This document shows, piece by piece, positions 15,612 through 25,539 of a stretch of DNA of 64,000 nucleotides. How positions within the stretch are numbered: the first letter of the stretch is position 1; every line of letters starts with the position of its first letter. The stretch is from Paraburkholderia dilworthii (GTDB lineage: Bacteria; Pseudomonadota; Gammaproteobacteria; Burkholderiales; Burkholderiaceae). A program made the translations under genes and the position numbers. The DNA is taken from NCBI RefSeq assembly GCF_000472525.1, contig NZ_AWZT01000033.1, forward strand, positions 1 through 64,000. The letters run 5' to 3'. A model generated the notes under the pieces. It was not told where the DNA came from. It saw only the letters and a program-made list of their open reading frames with translations, and ran no database searches.

Positions 15612-15772
15612 GCAGGTCTCCGATGGAAGACGGCGACGGGCGAGCACGCGCCCACGCTGCACTTGCAACGCGAAAAAGCGCGTGTTACTTTTCGTGCATT
15701 GAATTTGGAACGCCGTGCCGTATTGTGGCACACCTTCATCGAGTTGCAAAGCACTGGAGAACGATCAAGGCA

Positions 15773-16657
15773 ATGGGACTCTCTTTTCAACCGCTTGGCG
15801 CTTTGCCGGTTATCGAAGCCAATGGTGCGCGCATACCGAGAATCGGTCTCGGCACGTGGCGGTCCACTCACGACGAAGGCGTGCAAGCGGTACAAGCGGC
15901 GCTCGACGCGGGCTACCGCCATATCGACACGGCGGCGCGTTACGAGAACGAGCAGGCGGTCGGCCAGGCGCTCGCCGCGAGCGGTCTGTCGCGCGACGCA
16001 ATATTCGTCACGACCAAGGTGTGGCACACGGAACTGCGCGCCGCGGATTTCAGACGTGCCGCCGAGGCCAGCGTCGCGCGGCTTGGGCTCGATCACGTCG
16101 ATCTGTTGCTGGTGCATTGGCCCAACCCTGAAGTGCCGCTTGCGGAGACCATCGGCGCGCTCTGCGACGCGCAGCGCAGCGGCTTGACGCGGCATATCGG
16201 CGTATCGAACTTTCCAGCGGCGCTGCTCGATCGCGCAGTCGCGCTGGCCTCGGTTCCGCTGGTCGCCAATCAATGCGAATACCACCCGTACCTCGACCAG
16301 ACCACAGTGCTCGACGCCTGTCGCCGGCATGGCATCGCGCTGATCGCACACACGCCGCTCGGCAGCGGCAAGCTGCTTGCCGATCCGGTCATCGCGGAGA
16401 TCGCACGCGAACATAACCGCAAGCCCGCGCAGATCATCTTGCGCTGGCTCATGCAGCAGCCTGGCGTGGCGGCGATTCCGAAGTCGTCGAATCGGCTGCG
16501 CATCGGCGAAAACGTCGCGGTGTTCGATTTCGGACTCGATGCGAACTCGATGGCGCGCATCGCTGCGCTCGCTCACGACGACGGCCGCGTGAGCAAGCCG
16601 GCATGGCATCCGCAGTGGGACGCTCCTGCAAACTCTTCAGCGGCGCACAGGACATGA
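15773..16657 (+). CDS. aldo/keto reductase
   Basis: A 294-residue NADPH-dependent reductase with a complete catalytic tetrad: D52, Y57, K82 and H115 (YRHIDTAARYENE, TTKVW, LLLVHWP), and the VSNFP strand. It matches the prostaglandin F synthase/2,5-diketogluconate reductase subgroup that reduces aldehydes or ketones. The stop overlaps the aminotransferase start by four bases (ATGA), so the two are translationally coupled. It may reduce a semialdehyde made by the neighbouring transaminase or oxidases, which is inference. Confidence 0.92.
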   Translation: MGLSFQPLGALPVIEANGARIPRIGLGTWRSTHDEGVQAVQAALDAGYRHIDTAARYENEQAVGQALAASGLSRDAIFVTTKVWHTELRAADFRRAAEASVARLGLDHVDLLLVHWPNPEVPLAETIGALCDAQRSGLTRHIGVSNFPAALLDRAVALASVPLVANQCEYHPYLDQTTVLDACRRHGIALIAHTPLGSGKLLADPVIAEIAREHNRKPAQIILRWLMQQPGVAAIPKSSNRLRIGENVAVFDFGLDANSMARIAALAHDDGRVSKPAWHPQWDAPANSSAAHRT

Positions 16658-18078
16658 ACCTTATCGACACCGCCATCGACCGGGCGATGACCGCACACGC
16701 CGAACTCACGCTCGAGACCGACCGGCGACATCTGATGCATCCTGGCACACACGCGTCCGATCATGCGTCGGGCCGGCTCGATGCGCGCCTCATGACGCGC
16801 GCGAAGGGCATCCGCATCGAGGATCACGCGGGGCGTTCATACATCGATGCATTCGCGGGACTTTACTGCGTGAACATCGGCTATGGACGGGAGGAAATGG
16901 CCGATGCCATCGCCGCCCAGACGCGTCAGCTGTCGTTCTATCACACGTATGCGGGCTTCTCGAACGACCCTGCTGTCGAACTGTCGCGGCGTCTGATCGA
17001 AGAGTGGGCGCCGGCTCGCATGAAGAAAGTGTTCTACGGCATGTCGGGCTCGGACGCCAACGAGACGCAAGTGAAGCTCGCCTGGTACTACAACAATGTG
17101 CTAGGACGGCCGCGCAAGAAGAAGATCATCGCGCGGCAACGCAGTTATCACGGCTCGGGCATCGCGACCGGCAGCCTCACAGGGCAGCCGAAATTCCACG
17201 CGGGTTTCGATCTGCCTATGCCGCAAGTGCTGCACACGGCTAGCCCCGACTTCTATCGCGACGCACGCCCCGACGCAAGCGAAGCGGAGTTCGTCGCGGA
17301 TTGCGTCGAGCATCTTGAGCAACTGATTGCGCGGGAAGGCGCCGAAACAATTGCCGCATTTTTCGGCGAGCCGGTGATGGGCTCGGGCGGCATTGTCCCG
17401 CCGCCCGCGGGTTACTGGCCGGCTATTCAGGCGGTGCTCAGGCGTCACGACATCCTGTTCGCCGTCGATGAAGTGGTGTGCGGTTTCGGCCGCCTGGGTT
17501 CGCGCACGGGCAGCGAGCACTACGGTCTCGAGCCCGATCTGATGTCGGTGGCGAAAGGGCTGACGAGCGGGTATCTGCCTCTGTCCGGCGTGATCGTAGG
17601 CGAGCGCGTGTGGGATGTGATCGAGCGCGGGTCGCGCGAGCAGGGCGCGATGAACCACGGTTGGACCTACTCAGGCCACCCGGTATGCGCGGCGGCGGCG
17701 TTGACGAACCTCGACATCATCGAGCGCGAGCAGCTGGTGAGCCACGCGGCCGACGTGGGTGCTTATTTGCAGAGGCGCCTGCACGAGGAGTTCGACGCGC
17801 ATCCGCTCGTCGGCAACGTCAGGGGCGTGGGCATGCTCGCCGCGCTCGAACTGATGGCCGACAAGACCGGGCGTCGCCCATTTCCAGTGGCGGCGAAGGC
17901 GAGCCAACGCGTGGCGCAGGCCGCGCTCGCGCGCGGTTTGATCGTGCGTGCGCTCGGCACGAACGACATTGTGGGGTTTGCGCCGCCGCTCGTTGCGACG
18001 CATGCCGACATCGACGAAATTGTCGCTATCGCACGCCATGCGCTCAACGATGTCGGCGACGCATTATCCGTGTCATGA
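16654..18078 (+). CDS. class III PLP-dependent aminotransferase
   Basis: A 474-residue omega-amino acid/amine aminotransferase. The PLP lysine is K301 in SVAKGLTSGYLPLS; FYGMSGSDANETQVKLAWYY binds cofactor phosphate, and FAVDEVVCGFGR holds the pyridine-binding Asp. The family includes putrescine-pyruvate and beta-alanine-pyruvate transaminases. Starting at 16654 gives the family N-terminus and an ATGA overlap with the reductase. With the adjacent PuuB-like oxidase it points to an amine or omega-amino acid intermediate. Confidence 0.93.
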   Translation: MNLIDTAIDRAMTAHAELTLETDRRHLMHPGTHASDHASGRLDARLMTRAKGIRIEDHAGRSYIDAFAGLYCVNIGYGREEMADAIAAQTRQLSFYHTYAGFSNDPAVELSRRLIEEWAPARMKKVFYGMSGSDANETQVKLAWYYNNVLGRPRKKKIIARQRSYHGSGIATGSLTGQPKFHAGFDLPMPQVLHTASPDFYRDARPDASEAEFVADCVEHLEQLIAREGAETIAAFFGEPVMGSGGIVPPPAGYWPAIQAVLRRHDILFAVDEVVCGFGRLGSRTGSEHYGLEPDLMSVAKGLTSGYLPLSGVIVGERVWDVIERGSREQGAMNHGWTYSGHPVCAAAALTNLDIIEREQLVSHAADVGAYLQRRLHEEFDAHPLVGNVRGVGMLAALELMADKTGRRPFPVAAKASQRVAQAALARGLIVRALGTNDIVGFAPPLVATHADIDEIVAIARHALNDVGDALSVS

Positions 18079-18196
18079 CGGGCGGGTCCGGCACGCAGAT
18101 TCGCAGGAAGCTGCTGGCTTCATAAGTAGCCGTCGCACTCTCACGTCCTCGCTCGCCTGACGAGCGGGGCTGTCCAATTCAACAAGGGACTCGACC

Positions 18197-19531
18197 GTGT
18201 CCACGCGCAAGCAGGTTTTTTCTTCCGATTTCACCGACACGCCGTACTGGTGGAAAGACTGGCGTCCGCATGACGAACTGATGTCGGACGTGCCGCGCGA
18301 GGTAGACGTCGCGATTGTCGGCGCCGGCTATGCAGGCTTGTCGTGCGCGCTCGAACTCGCGAAACAGGGCCTTTGCGTGGCGGTTCTCGAAGCGGACGTG
18401 CCGGGCATCGGCGCGAGCACGCTGAGTGGTGGTCAGGTATCTGGAGGCGTAAATGTCGGCAAGGCGCCATCGGGGAAGAAGCTGGATACTTCGGTATCCG
18501 AAGAACGTCAGCGAACCTTGCTGAGCGAAGCATCCGTGTCGTACGAGGTGTTTGAAAACATTCTGCGCGACAACGCTATCGAATGCAGCTACGTGAAGGC
18601 AGGGCGCATCAATGCTATGTGGACCGACGCGCACATGGCCGCGTGGCGCAAGCGCATCGGCAATCTGAATGCCTACGCGCGTGCCGGTGCGCGCATACTT
18701 TCGCGCGACGAACTGCGCGGCGAACTGGCGAGCGACATCTATGCCGGCGGCGTTCTGCTCGAACGCGCGGGTCAGGTTCATCCGTCGATGATGTTCGCCG
18801 GATTGCTCGCCGCCGCGCGCGGCGCGGGCGTCACGGTATGCAGCCGCGCGCCGGTCGAAAATATCGCGCGAATCGGCGCGCAATACCGCGTGAAGACGTC
18901 GCGCGGCGTGCTCACAAGCCGGCACGTGGTGATCTGCACGAACGGCTACACAGGTTCGTCGATGCCTGATTTGCAGCGTCGTGTGGTGCCGGTCATATCG
19001 CATCAGATTGCCACCGAGGAATTGCCGGCCGACTTGCGCGCTTCGCTGATACCGAAGCGTCGCGGCATTTCCGAGACGCGGCGTGTCGTCAACTACTACC
19101 GCTATTCGCCGGATGGCAAACGCCTGCTGTTCGGTGGGCGCGCGCGCTTTTATAACCTCGACCGCCGCGAGTCGGCTGCGGTCCTGCACTCACAGATGGT
19201 CGAACGCTTTCCGCAGATGGCCGGCGTCAAGGTGGCGTACAGCTGGGGCGGCACAGTGGCGCTCACGCTCGACTTCCTTCCGCATCTTGGCCGCACCGCC
19301 GATGGCATCTACTACGCGCTCGGCTGCAACGGCAGTGGCGTCGTGATGATGACGTATCTCGGCTACAAGGTCGCGCGCCTGATCGTCGAAGGACAGGCAC
19401 CGGAGACGAGCGCCTACGGCACGCCGATGGTCACGCATCCGCTCTATCGCGGAAAGCCGTGGTTCATGCCCGCGCTCGGCAGTTACTACCAGATTCGCGA
19501 CGTCATCGACAAACGCAGGCAGCACGCTTGA
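18197..19531 (+). CDS. FAD-dependent amine oxidase, PuuB-like
   Basis: A 444-residue DAO-family flavoprotein with ADP-binding motif VAIVGAGYAGLSCALELA near residue 38, and a family opening that includes PYWWKDWRP. The C-terminal region contains WGGTVALTLDFLPHLG and CNGSGVVMMTYLG, as in gamma-glutamylputrescine and related amine oxidases. It oxidises a secondary or primary amine to imine/aldehyde with peroxide release. The start is GTG, with AAGGGA a little upstream. A related enzyme is encoded at 25540-26817. Confidence 0.88.
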   Translation: MSTRKQVFSSDFTDTPYWWKDWRPHDELMSDVPREVDVAIVGAGYAGLSCALELAKQGLCVAVLEADVPGIGASTLSGGQVSGGVNVGKAPSGKKLDTSVSEERQRTLLSEASVSYEVFENILRDNAIECSYVKAGRINAMWTDAHMAAWRKRIGNLNAYARAGARILSRDELRGELASDIYAGGVLLERAGQVHPSMMFAGLLAAARGAGVTVCSRAPVENIARIGAQYRVKTSRGVLTSRHVVICTNGYTGSSMPDLQRRVVPVISHQIATEELPADLRASLIPKRRGISETRRVVNYYRYSPDGKRLLFGGRARFYNLDRRESAAVLHSQMVERFPQMAGVKVAYSWGGTVALTLDFLPHLGRTADGIYYALGCNGSGVVMMTYLGYKVARLIVEGQAPETSAYGTPMVTHPLYRGKPWFMPALGSYYQIRDVIDKRRQHA

Positions 19532-19574
19532 GCCGCAACGGCGCATATCACTTCACACAGGCAGGGACACGACA

Positions 19575-21614
19575 ATGGGCTTGAGAATCGGAGTCGATAT
19601 CGGTGGGTCGTTCACCGACTTCGCGGTGCTGGATGAGGACACGCGGACCATCCGCACGCTAAAGGTGTTTTCACGTCCGGATAGCCCAGGCAGCGAAGTG
19701 CTCGCGGGCGTCGAGGGACTGCGCGAGCGCTACGGCATCGAGCCGCACGATGTGACGTATTTCACTCATGGCACCACGGTCGGCGTGAATGCGGTCGTGC
19801 AGCGTCGCGGGCTGAAGCTGGGTCTCATCACCACGCGCAACTTCGAGGACGTGCTCGACATCGCGCGTTTGAAGATTCCCGATATGTACCATCTGATGTC
19901 GCGCCGCCCAGCGCCGCTCATTCCGCGCGACCGTGTGTTCGGTGTGATCGGGCGTCTCGGTGCGGATGGCGTGGAAGAAACGCCTGTCGACGAACAAAGC
20001 GTACTCGCCGCCGCACGCGGCTTGCAAGCCGCGGGCTGTGAAGGCGCGGTCGTGTCGCTGCTTCACTCGTACCGCAATCCGGCGCACGAACAGCAGGTGA
20101 AGGCGATTATCGAAGCTGCATTGCCGGGCTTTTTCGTGTCGTGTTCGCACGAGGTCTGGCCGATCATCCGCGAATACGAGCGGACGGTGACGGCGACCAT
20201 CGGCGGTTATGTGCAGCCGCGCGTGTCGAACTATTTGACGCAGTTGCAGGCGGCGCTGGCGGAAAGCGGTGTGAGCGCGGATCTCAAGGTCACCAAATCC
20301 AACGGCGGCGTGATGAGCGCCGAGCATGGCAAACAGAACTGCGTGCAGATGATCCTGTCCGGCACTGCGTCGGGTGTGATCGGGGCGGCATATCTCGCCA
20401 GGCTCTGCAACGTGAAAGATTGCATGAGTCTCGACATCGGCGGAACGACGGCGGATATCGCGCTGATCGTGGACGGCAAGCCGCAGTACGCAACCGGCGA
20501 ATATATCGGTGAATTCCAGATTCATATTCCGTCTGTGTCCGTGTCGTCGGTCGGCGACGGCGGCGGCTCGATTGCCTGGGTCGATGAATTCGGCGTGCTA
20601 AAGGTCGGTCCCGAAAGCGCAGGATCGAGCCCAGGACCGGTTTGCTACGGACGCGGCGGCACGCGTCCCACCATCACCGATGCATTCGCCGTAATCGGCG
20701 TGCTCGGCAGCGCCGCGCTCGGCTACAACGCGGTGAAGGTGGATGTGGACGCATCGCGCCGGGCAATCGAGCCGCTCGCGCGGCGTCTCGGTCTCGATAT
20801 CCATCAGACCGCGGCGGCCATTATCGAGGTTTCGATCTCGGGCATGTATGCAGGCGTGAGCCGGCTCAGCTCGCGCTTTGGCATCGACCCGCGCACTTTC
20901 GCGTTGATGCCGTTCGGCGGCGCCGGGCCGATGCTCGGCTGCTTTCTCGCGCGTGCCCTGAACGTGCGCAATCTGCTGGTGCCGACCACGCCGGGCGTGC
21001 TCAGCGCGCTCGGCGGCCTGATCGCTGACACAAAAAACGATTTTGTTCGGACGACGTATTATCCGCTCGACCATGCGTCGCTCGTCCTGCTGGCTGACGA
21101 TCTCGCGCATCTTGAAGCCGATGCGCGTGCATGGGTGATTCGCGAGGCCGGCACCGATGCGAGCGCCGATATCGTCGTATCGGCTGATATGCGTTATCGC
21201 GGGCAGTCGTTCGAAATCGATACGCCGCTCCCGGCGGAAGCGATCACCGGCGGCGATATGGAAACGATCGCACAGGCATTTCATCGCGAACACGCGCGCC
21301 TGTTCGGGCACAGCGACGTGAGCTCGCCGATTCAGGTTGTGGCGCTGCGGCTCGTGATCACCGCGCCGACTCCCAAGCCTGCTCTGCCGCATATCGCCGT
21401 TGGCGAGGGCGCGCCGCGCGTCGAGTCGGAGATCGATGTCTATCTGGACGGAGCCTGGCGTCGCGTGCCGCTTTACCGCCGCTCCGCGCTGCTCGCGGGG
21501 CACCGCTTCGCCGGGCCGGCCATCGTCGCGCAGGACGACACCACGACATGCGTGCTGCCCGGCTTCGACGGACGCGTGGACGAATACGGCAACCTCTTTC
21601 TCGAAGCCGTCTGA
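19575..21614 (+). CDS. hydantoinase/oxoprolinase family protein, subunit A
   Basis: A 679-residue protein of the HyuA/OplA N-terminal type. The actin-like ATPase opening LRIGVDIGGSFTDFAVLDE, FTHGTTVGVNAVVQRRG, and LDIGGTTADIALI are clear. These proteins use ATP to open hydantoin, 5-oxoproline or related lactam rings together with subunit B, or act as acetone carboxylase-like enzymes. Subunit B begins 23 bp downstream with good coupling. The ring substrate cannot be deduced; neighbouring racemase and DUF917 genes favour a hydantoin-type compound. Confidence 0.92.
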   Translation: MGLRIGVDIGGSFTDFAVLDEDTRTIRTLKVFSRPDSPGSEVLAGVEGLRERYGIEPHDVTYFTHGTTVGVNAVVQRRGLKLGLITTRNFEDVLDIARLKIPDMYHLMSRRPAPLIPRDRVFGVIGRLGADGVEETPVDEQSVLAAARGLQAAGCEGAVVSLLHSYRNPAHEQQVKAIIEAALPGFFVSCSHEVWPIIREYERTVTATIGGYVQPRVSNYLTQLQAALAESGVSADLKVTKSNGGVMSAEHGKQNCVQMILSGTASGVIGAAYLARLCNVKDCMSLDIGGTTADIALIVDGKPQYATGEYIGEFQIHIPSVSVSSVGDGGGSIAWVDEFGVLKVGPESAGSSPGPVCYGRGGTRPTITDAFAVIGVLGSAALGYNAVKVDVDASRRAIEPLARRLGLDIHQTAAAIIEVSISGMYAGVSRLSSRFGIDPRTFALMPFGGAGPMLGCFLARALNVRNLLVPTTPGVLSALGGLIADTKNDFVRTTYYPLDHASLVLLADDLAHLEADARAWVIREAGTDASADIVVSADMRYRGQSFEIDTPLPAEAITGGDMETIAQAFHREHARLFGHSDVSSPIQVVALRLVITAPTPKPALPHIAVGEGAPRVESEIDVYLDGAWRRVPLYRRSALLAGHRFAGPAIVAQDDTTTCVLPGFDGRVDEYGNLFLEAV

Positions 21615-21637
21615 TTGGCCGACCCTGGAAACGCACC

Positions 21638-23653
21638 ATGACATTCGATAAATCAGTCCTTCAGATCTTCGCGAACTATTGCGTCGCCGCCGCCGAAAGC
21701 ATGGCTTACACGCTCGTTCGAACCGCGCATTCCGCGTTCGTGAAAGAGACGGAGGATTTCTCCTGCACGCTGATGAACACTCGCGGCCTGACTTTCGCGT
21801 CGCCGAAAACGCTCGGCGCGACGTGGTATCCAGGGCTCGATTTTGGGGCGGTGATCGACATGATCGAGCACTACGAACCCGGCGACATCTGCATGACGAA
21901 CGACGCGTATAGCGGCTACGTCGCCACCCACACGCCGGACGTGATGATGTGGAAGCCGGTGTTCTTCGGCGGAGAGATTGTGTGCTATGTCGGCGGGCAT
22001 ATTCACAACACGGACATGGGTGGCGCGGTGCCGGCATCACTATCGCGCACGCTCACCGAAATCTATCAGGAAGGCATTCGTTTCGCGCCGACCAAAATAG
22101 TTCGCGCGGGCGTACTCGACGAAGCGTTGCTCGAACACATGGCGATCAACGTGCGCGCGGCCGAGCAGAATCGCGGCGACCTCAAGGCGCAAATCGCGAT
22201 GCTGATGACCGGCGAGAGACGTGTGCTGGAAATCATCGAGCGCTTCGGCATCGACCAGTTTCGCGCGGGCATGGACGCATTGCTCGACTATTCGGAGGAG
22301 CAGGCACGCACGATTGTGCGAAGCATGCCGGAAGGCGAATATTTTTTCGCCGAATATGCTGACGAAGATTCGGTCAACGGCAAGCCGCTGCGCGTCGCGC
22401 TAACGCTCACGGTGAAGGACGGCTCGCTCGTGTTCGACTTCACGGGCAGCGATCCGCAGTTGAACTCGTCGCTGAATATGCCGACGGGCGGCAAGGAGCG
22501 CCATGTGCTCGCGCTCGTCGGCCTGAACTATGTCCTATATTCGCTGAATCCCGATTTGCTGCTCAACGCCGGCATGCTGAAAGTAGCCCGCTGCATCATG
22601 CCCGAAGGCACGATCATGAATTGCGTGCCGCCGGCCGCCGTCGGTATGCGCAGCCTGACCGCAAAGGTCGCGCAGTACGTGACGTTCGGCGCGTTCTCGA
22701 TGGTATGCCCGGACCGCTTGCCGGCGTGTCCTGCTGGCGGCATGTCGATTCTCAACGTAAAGACTGTCGACCGTAACGGCCGCACAGTAATTGCGTCGAT
22801 TGGACCTGTGGGCGGCGGCGCGGGCGGCATGGCGTCCGCCGATGGCTCGGACGCGTCGGGTGCGAATGTCGCGTTCCTGCGCAATACGCCGGTCGAAATC
22901 AACGAAGCGGAAGTGCCGATCCGCATCACACGGTATGGCGTCGTGCCGGGCAGCGCCGGCGCCGGCAAATATCGCGGCGGACTCGGGACCGTGATGGAGT
23001 TTCGTGTGTTCTCGCCGGGCACGCTCGTGACGGCGCGCAATCGCGACCGCTCGCGCTTTGCCTCGTGGGGCGTATTAGGCGGCAAGGCGGGTGCCGTGTC
23101 GCGGTTTACCCGCAACCCAGGTACTGACAGCGAAGAAGATCTCGGCGTGACCGACCTCGTGATGTGCGGCCCCGGCGACGTGATCCGTCTCGAAGGATGC
23201 GGCGGCGGTGGCTACGGTTATCCTTACGAACGCGATACGCAGAAAGTGTTGGAGGACGTGCGGCGCGGCTATCTGTCCGTCGATCAGGCGCGCGATCTGT
23301 ATGGCGTGGTGCTGGCCGACGGCATGTTGGATGCGGACTCCACCGTGCGCTTGCGTGAAGCCGCGAGAAGCGCCGGGCAGCAGCGGCCAGCACGTCACTT
23401 CGACTATGGCGCACAGCGCAACGCATACGAAGCGAAGTGGACCCGCGAGCGCTATGACGTTCTGACCGGCATTCTCGCTCGTGCGCCGGTCGTATGGCGG
23501 CATTTCCTCAAGCACAAAATTTTCGATGCGCTCGACGCAAGAGAAGCGGCCGGCACCTTGGCGCCGGGGCCGCAGGTGATCGCGCAACTGTATGACGAAG
23601 TGCTGCAACGCTATCCGCAGTTGCTCGAAACCAAGGCGTCGGCGAGCGCCTGA
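21638..23653 (+). CDS. hydantoinase/oxoprolinase family protein, subunit B
   Basis: A 671-residue HyuB-family protein: AESMAYTLVRTAHSAFVKE, then the metal-site-like GGHIHNTDMGG, DFTGSDPQLNSSLN, and a C-terminal YRGGLGT/GGGGYG region. The usual length is 520-600, so the protein has an extra C-terminal segment (from about residue 560: VLEDVRRGYLSVDQARDLYGVV onward), common in larger members. The ATG at 21638 begins the family sequence. It works with subunit A in ATP-driven ring opening in the cytoplasm. Confidence 0.92.
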   Translation: MTFDKSVLQIFANYCVAAAESMAYTLVRTAHSAFVKETEDFSCTLMNTRGLTFASPKTLGATWYPGLDFGAVIDMIEHYEPGDICMTNDAYSGYVATHTPDVMMWKPVFFGGEIVCYVGGHIHNTDMGGAVPASLSRTLTEIYQEGIRFAPTKIVRAGVLDEALLEHMAINVRAAEQNRGDLKAQIAMLMTGERRVLEIIERFGIDQFRAGMDALLDYSEEQARTIVRSMPEGEYFFAEYADEDSVNGKPLRVALTLTVKDGSLVFDFTGSDPQLNSSLNMPTGGKERHVLALVGLNYVLYSLNPDLLLNAGMLKVARCIMPEGTIMNCVPPAAVGMRSLTAKVAQYVTFGAFSMVCPDRLPACPAGGMSILNVKTVDRNGRTVIASIGPVGGGAGGMASADGSDASGANVAFLRNTPVEINEAEVPIRITRYGVVPGSAGAGKYRGGLGTVMEFRVFSPGTLVTARNRDRSRFASWGVLGGKAGAVSRFTRNPGTDSEEDLGVTDLVMCGPGDVIRLEGCGGGGYGYPYERDTQKVLEDVRRGYLSVDQARDLYGVVLADGMLDADSTVRLREAARSAGQQRPARHFDYGAQRNAYEAKWTRERYDVLTGILARAPVVWRHFLKHKIFDALDAREAAGTLAPGPQVIAQLYDEVLQRYPQLLETKASASA

Positions 23654-23870
23654 CGCATGATGTCTGCGGCAGGTCGTCGGCGCAAAACGGCCGACCATGC
23701 AAATTGCCGCGTTGGCGGCGCAAGAACAGTCTGTTTATGCCGTCTGCTTTTTTTTGTCGGCGCTTTACGCGTTTTGTGCCGGCATACGATGCTGCTAACG
23801 AGACCTCGACACGCTTCTCGCCGCGTACACAACGTTGCCTGGATCATTTACATCTGCGGAGCCCATGAAC

Positions 23871-25442
23871 ATGAACGACGAAACGAATAACCGCGGCATC
23901 AGCCGCCGCGACATGATGCGCATGTTGGCCGGGACCGGCATGATGGTCGCGGGCGGCGGACTGCTGACCGCCGCCCCCGGCGCACTCGCCGCTGAAGTAC
24001 CGAAGAAGGGCGGCAGCATTCGTGTCGCTTATGACGCGGGTTCCGTATCGGATACGCTCGATCCCGCCGCGGGTTCGACCGGCAGCGACTATATCCGCTT
24101 CTTCATGTTTTACAGCGGCCTGACACAGCTCGACGAAAGCCTGACGCCGCGCATGAACATCGCCGAATCCGTGTCGAGTACGGATGCGAAAACGTGGATC
24201 ATCAAGTTGCGCCAGGGCGTAACCTTTCACGACGGCAAGCCGCTCGCGCCCGCCGACGTGGTCTATTCGCTGATGCGTCACAAGAATCCTCAAACGGCCT
24301 CGCGCGTGAAGACACTCGCCGATCAGTTCGCAAGCGTGACGGCGAGCGGGCCGAACGAAGTGACGTTGACGCTGCAAGTGCCGAACGCCGACTTGCCGGT
24401 GATCCTGGCAACGCCGCAACTGGTGATCGTCAAGGACGGCACGACCAACTTCAACTCGGCGACCGGCACGGGCCCCTACAAGCTGAAGAGCTTCAGGCCG
24501 GGCGCGGGCACAATCGGCGTGCGCAACGACAACTACTGGAAGCCGGGGCAGCCATATTTGGATCAGATCGAGTTGATCAGTATCAGCGACAACGCGGCTC
24601 GTGTGAGCGCGCTGCTCGCCGGCGACGTTCATCTGATCAACTCGGTTGACCCGCGCTCGACGCGCCGTATAGCGTCGACGCCGGGCTACGAAGTGAAGGA
24701 AACCAAGTCGGGTCTCTATACGGACCTGATCATGCGTCGTGACAACACGCTCACCGGCAACCTCGATTTTGTGAAAGGCATGAAATACATGTTCGATCGC
24801 GAGCAGATTCGCTCCGCGGTCTTTCTCGGCTATGCGGTGATCGGCAACGACCAGCCGATTCCGCCGGGTCATCGGTACTTCAACGCTTCGTTGCCGCAAC
24901 GCAAGTTCGACCTCGACAAGGCGAAGTTTTACATGCAGAAGGCCGGCGCGGTAGGCACCACCTTGCCGCCGATCTACGCCACGACCGACGCGAACGGCTC
25001 CGTTGAAATGGCACAACTGATTCAGCAAACGGCCGCGAAGATCGGCGTGAACCTGAGCGTGAACCGTGTGCCCGGCGACGGCTACTGGTCGAATCACTGG
25101 ATGAAGCATCCGCTCGGGTTCGGTAGCATCAACCCGCGGCCGAGCGCGGATGTGCTGTTCACGCAGTTCTTCAAATCCGACGCGCCGTGGAACGAGTCGG
25201 GGTGGAAGGACCCGAAGTTCGATCAGTTGCTGCTGAGCGCTCGCGCCGAGACCGACGACGCGAAACGCAAGCAGATGTACGGCGAAATGCAGTCGCTGGT
25301 CACGGACGAAGGCGGCATCGGCATTCCGTCGTTTATCAGTCTGCTCGATGCGAACGACAAGCGCCTGAAAGGGCTCGGCTCGATTCCGACCGGCGCGATG
25401 ATGGGCTTTTCATTCGCCGAATATGCGTGGTGGTCGGCCTGA
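23871..25442 (+). CDS. ABC transporter substrate-binding protein, peptide/opine family 5, Tat-exported
   Basis: A 523-residue periplasmic binding protein with twin-arginine leader (GISRRDMMRMLAGTGMMVAGGG...ALAAE) and the family-5 pattern YSGLTQLDESL, WIIKLRQGVTFHDGKPLAPADVVYSL, and FRPGAGTIGVRNDNYWKPG. The ATG at 23871 is chosen over 23865 because GGAG is nine bases away rather than three. No DppBCDF permease or ATPase genes accompany it. A clear paralogue is encoded at 35380-36960. It follows HyuB by 217 bp and probably feeds the island's substrate to a transporter encoded elsewhere. Confidence 0.9.
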   Translation: MNDETNNRGISRRDMMRMLAGTGMMVAGGGLLTAAPGALAAEVPKKGGSIRVAYDAGSVSDTLDPAAGSTGSDYIRFFMFYSGLTQLDESLTPRMNIAESVSSTDAKTWIIKLRQGVTFHDGKPLAPADVVYSLMRHKNPQTASRVKTLADQFASVTASGPNEVTLTLQVPNADLPVILATPQLVIVKDGTTNFNSATGTGPYKLKSFRPGAGTIGVRNDNYWKPGQPYLDQIELISISDNAARVSALLAGDVHLINSVDPRSTRRIASTPGYEVKETKSGLYTDLIMRRDNTLTGNLDFVKGMKYMFDREQIRSAVFLGYAVIGNDQPIPPGHRYFNASLPQRKFDLDKAKFYMQKAGAVGTTLPPIYATTDANGSVEMAQLIQQTAAKIGVNLSVNRVPGDGYWSNHWMKHPLGFGSINPRPSADVLFTQFFKSDAPWNESGWKDPKFDQLLLSARAETDDAKRKQMYGEMQSLVTDEGGIGIPSFISLLDANDKRLKGLGSIPTGAMMGFSFAEYAWWSA

Positions 25443-25474
25443 CAGCAGGCTGTCGCCGCAGTGATAGTTCCGAG

Positions 25475-25511
25475 GACCGGCTCGCGCGAGGGCCTCGCTG
25501 CCGAGTCGGTC
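25475..25511 (+). other. intergenic stem-loop after the binding-protein gene
   Basis: GACCGGCTCG and CGAGTCGGTC form a 10-bp stem with one G-U pair in RNA, 32 bp after the stop. There is no U-run. Such hairpins often protect abundant binding-protein mRNA while lowering expression of the next gene. Confidence 0.45.
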
Positions 25512-25539
25512 TGCGTCGTAGCATTCAATCGAAAATTCA

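Noticed and set aside
15726-15748. TGGCAC and TTGC elements before the aldo/keto reductase
   Set aside because: They are about seven bases too far apart for a -24/-12 promoter.
18090-18106. Possible -24/-12 promoter before the first FAD oxidase (GGCACG then TTCGC)
   Set aside because: The GG-to-GC spacing is one base too long, and sigma-54 promoters tolerate this poorly.
20598-22040. A 480-residue minus-strand frame opposite the hydantoinase genes
   Set aside because: Arginine-rich translation typical of the antisense of GC-rich genes; the plus-strand proteins are clear family members.
23780-23796. GGCATACGATGCTGC before the first Tat-exported binding protein
   Set aside because: The spacing is one base too long, and no activator is linked to it directly.
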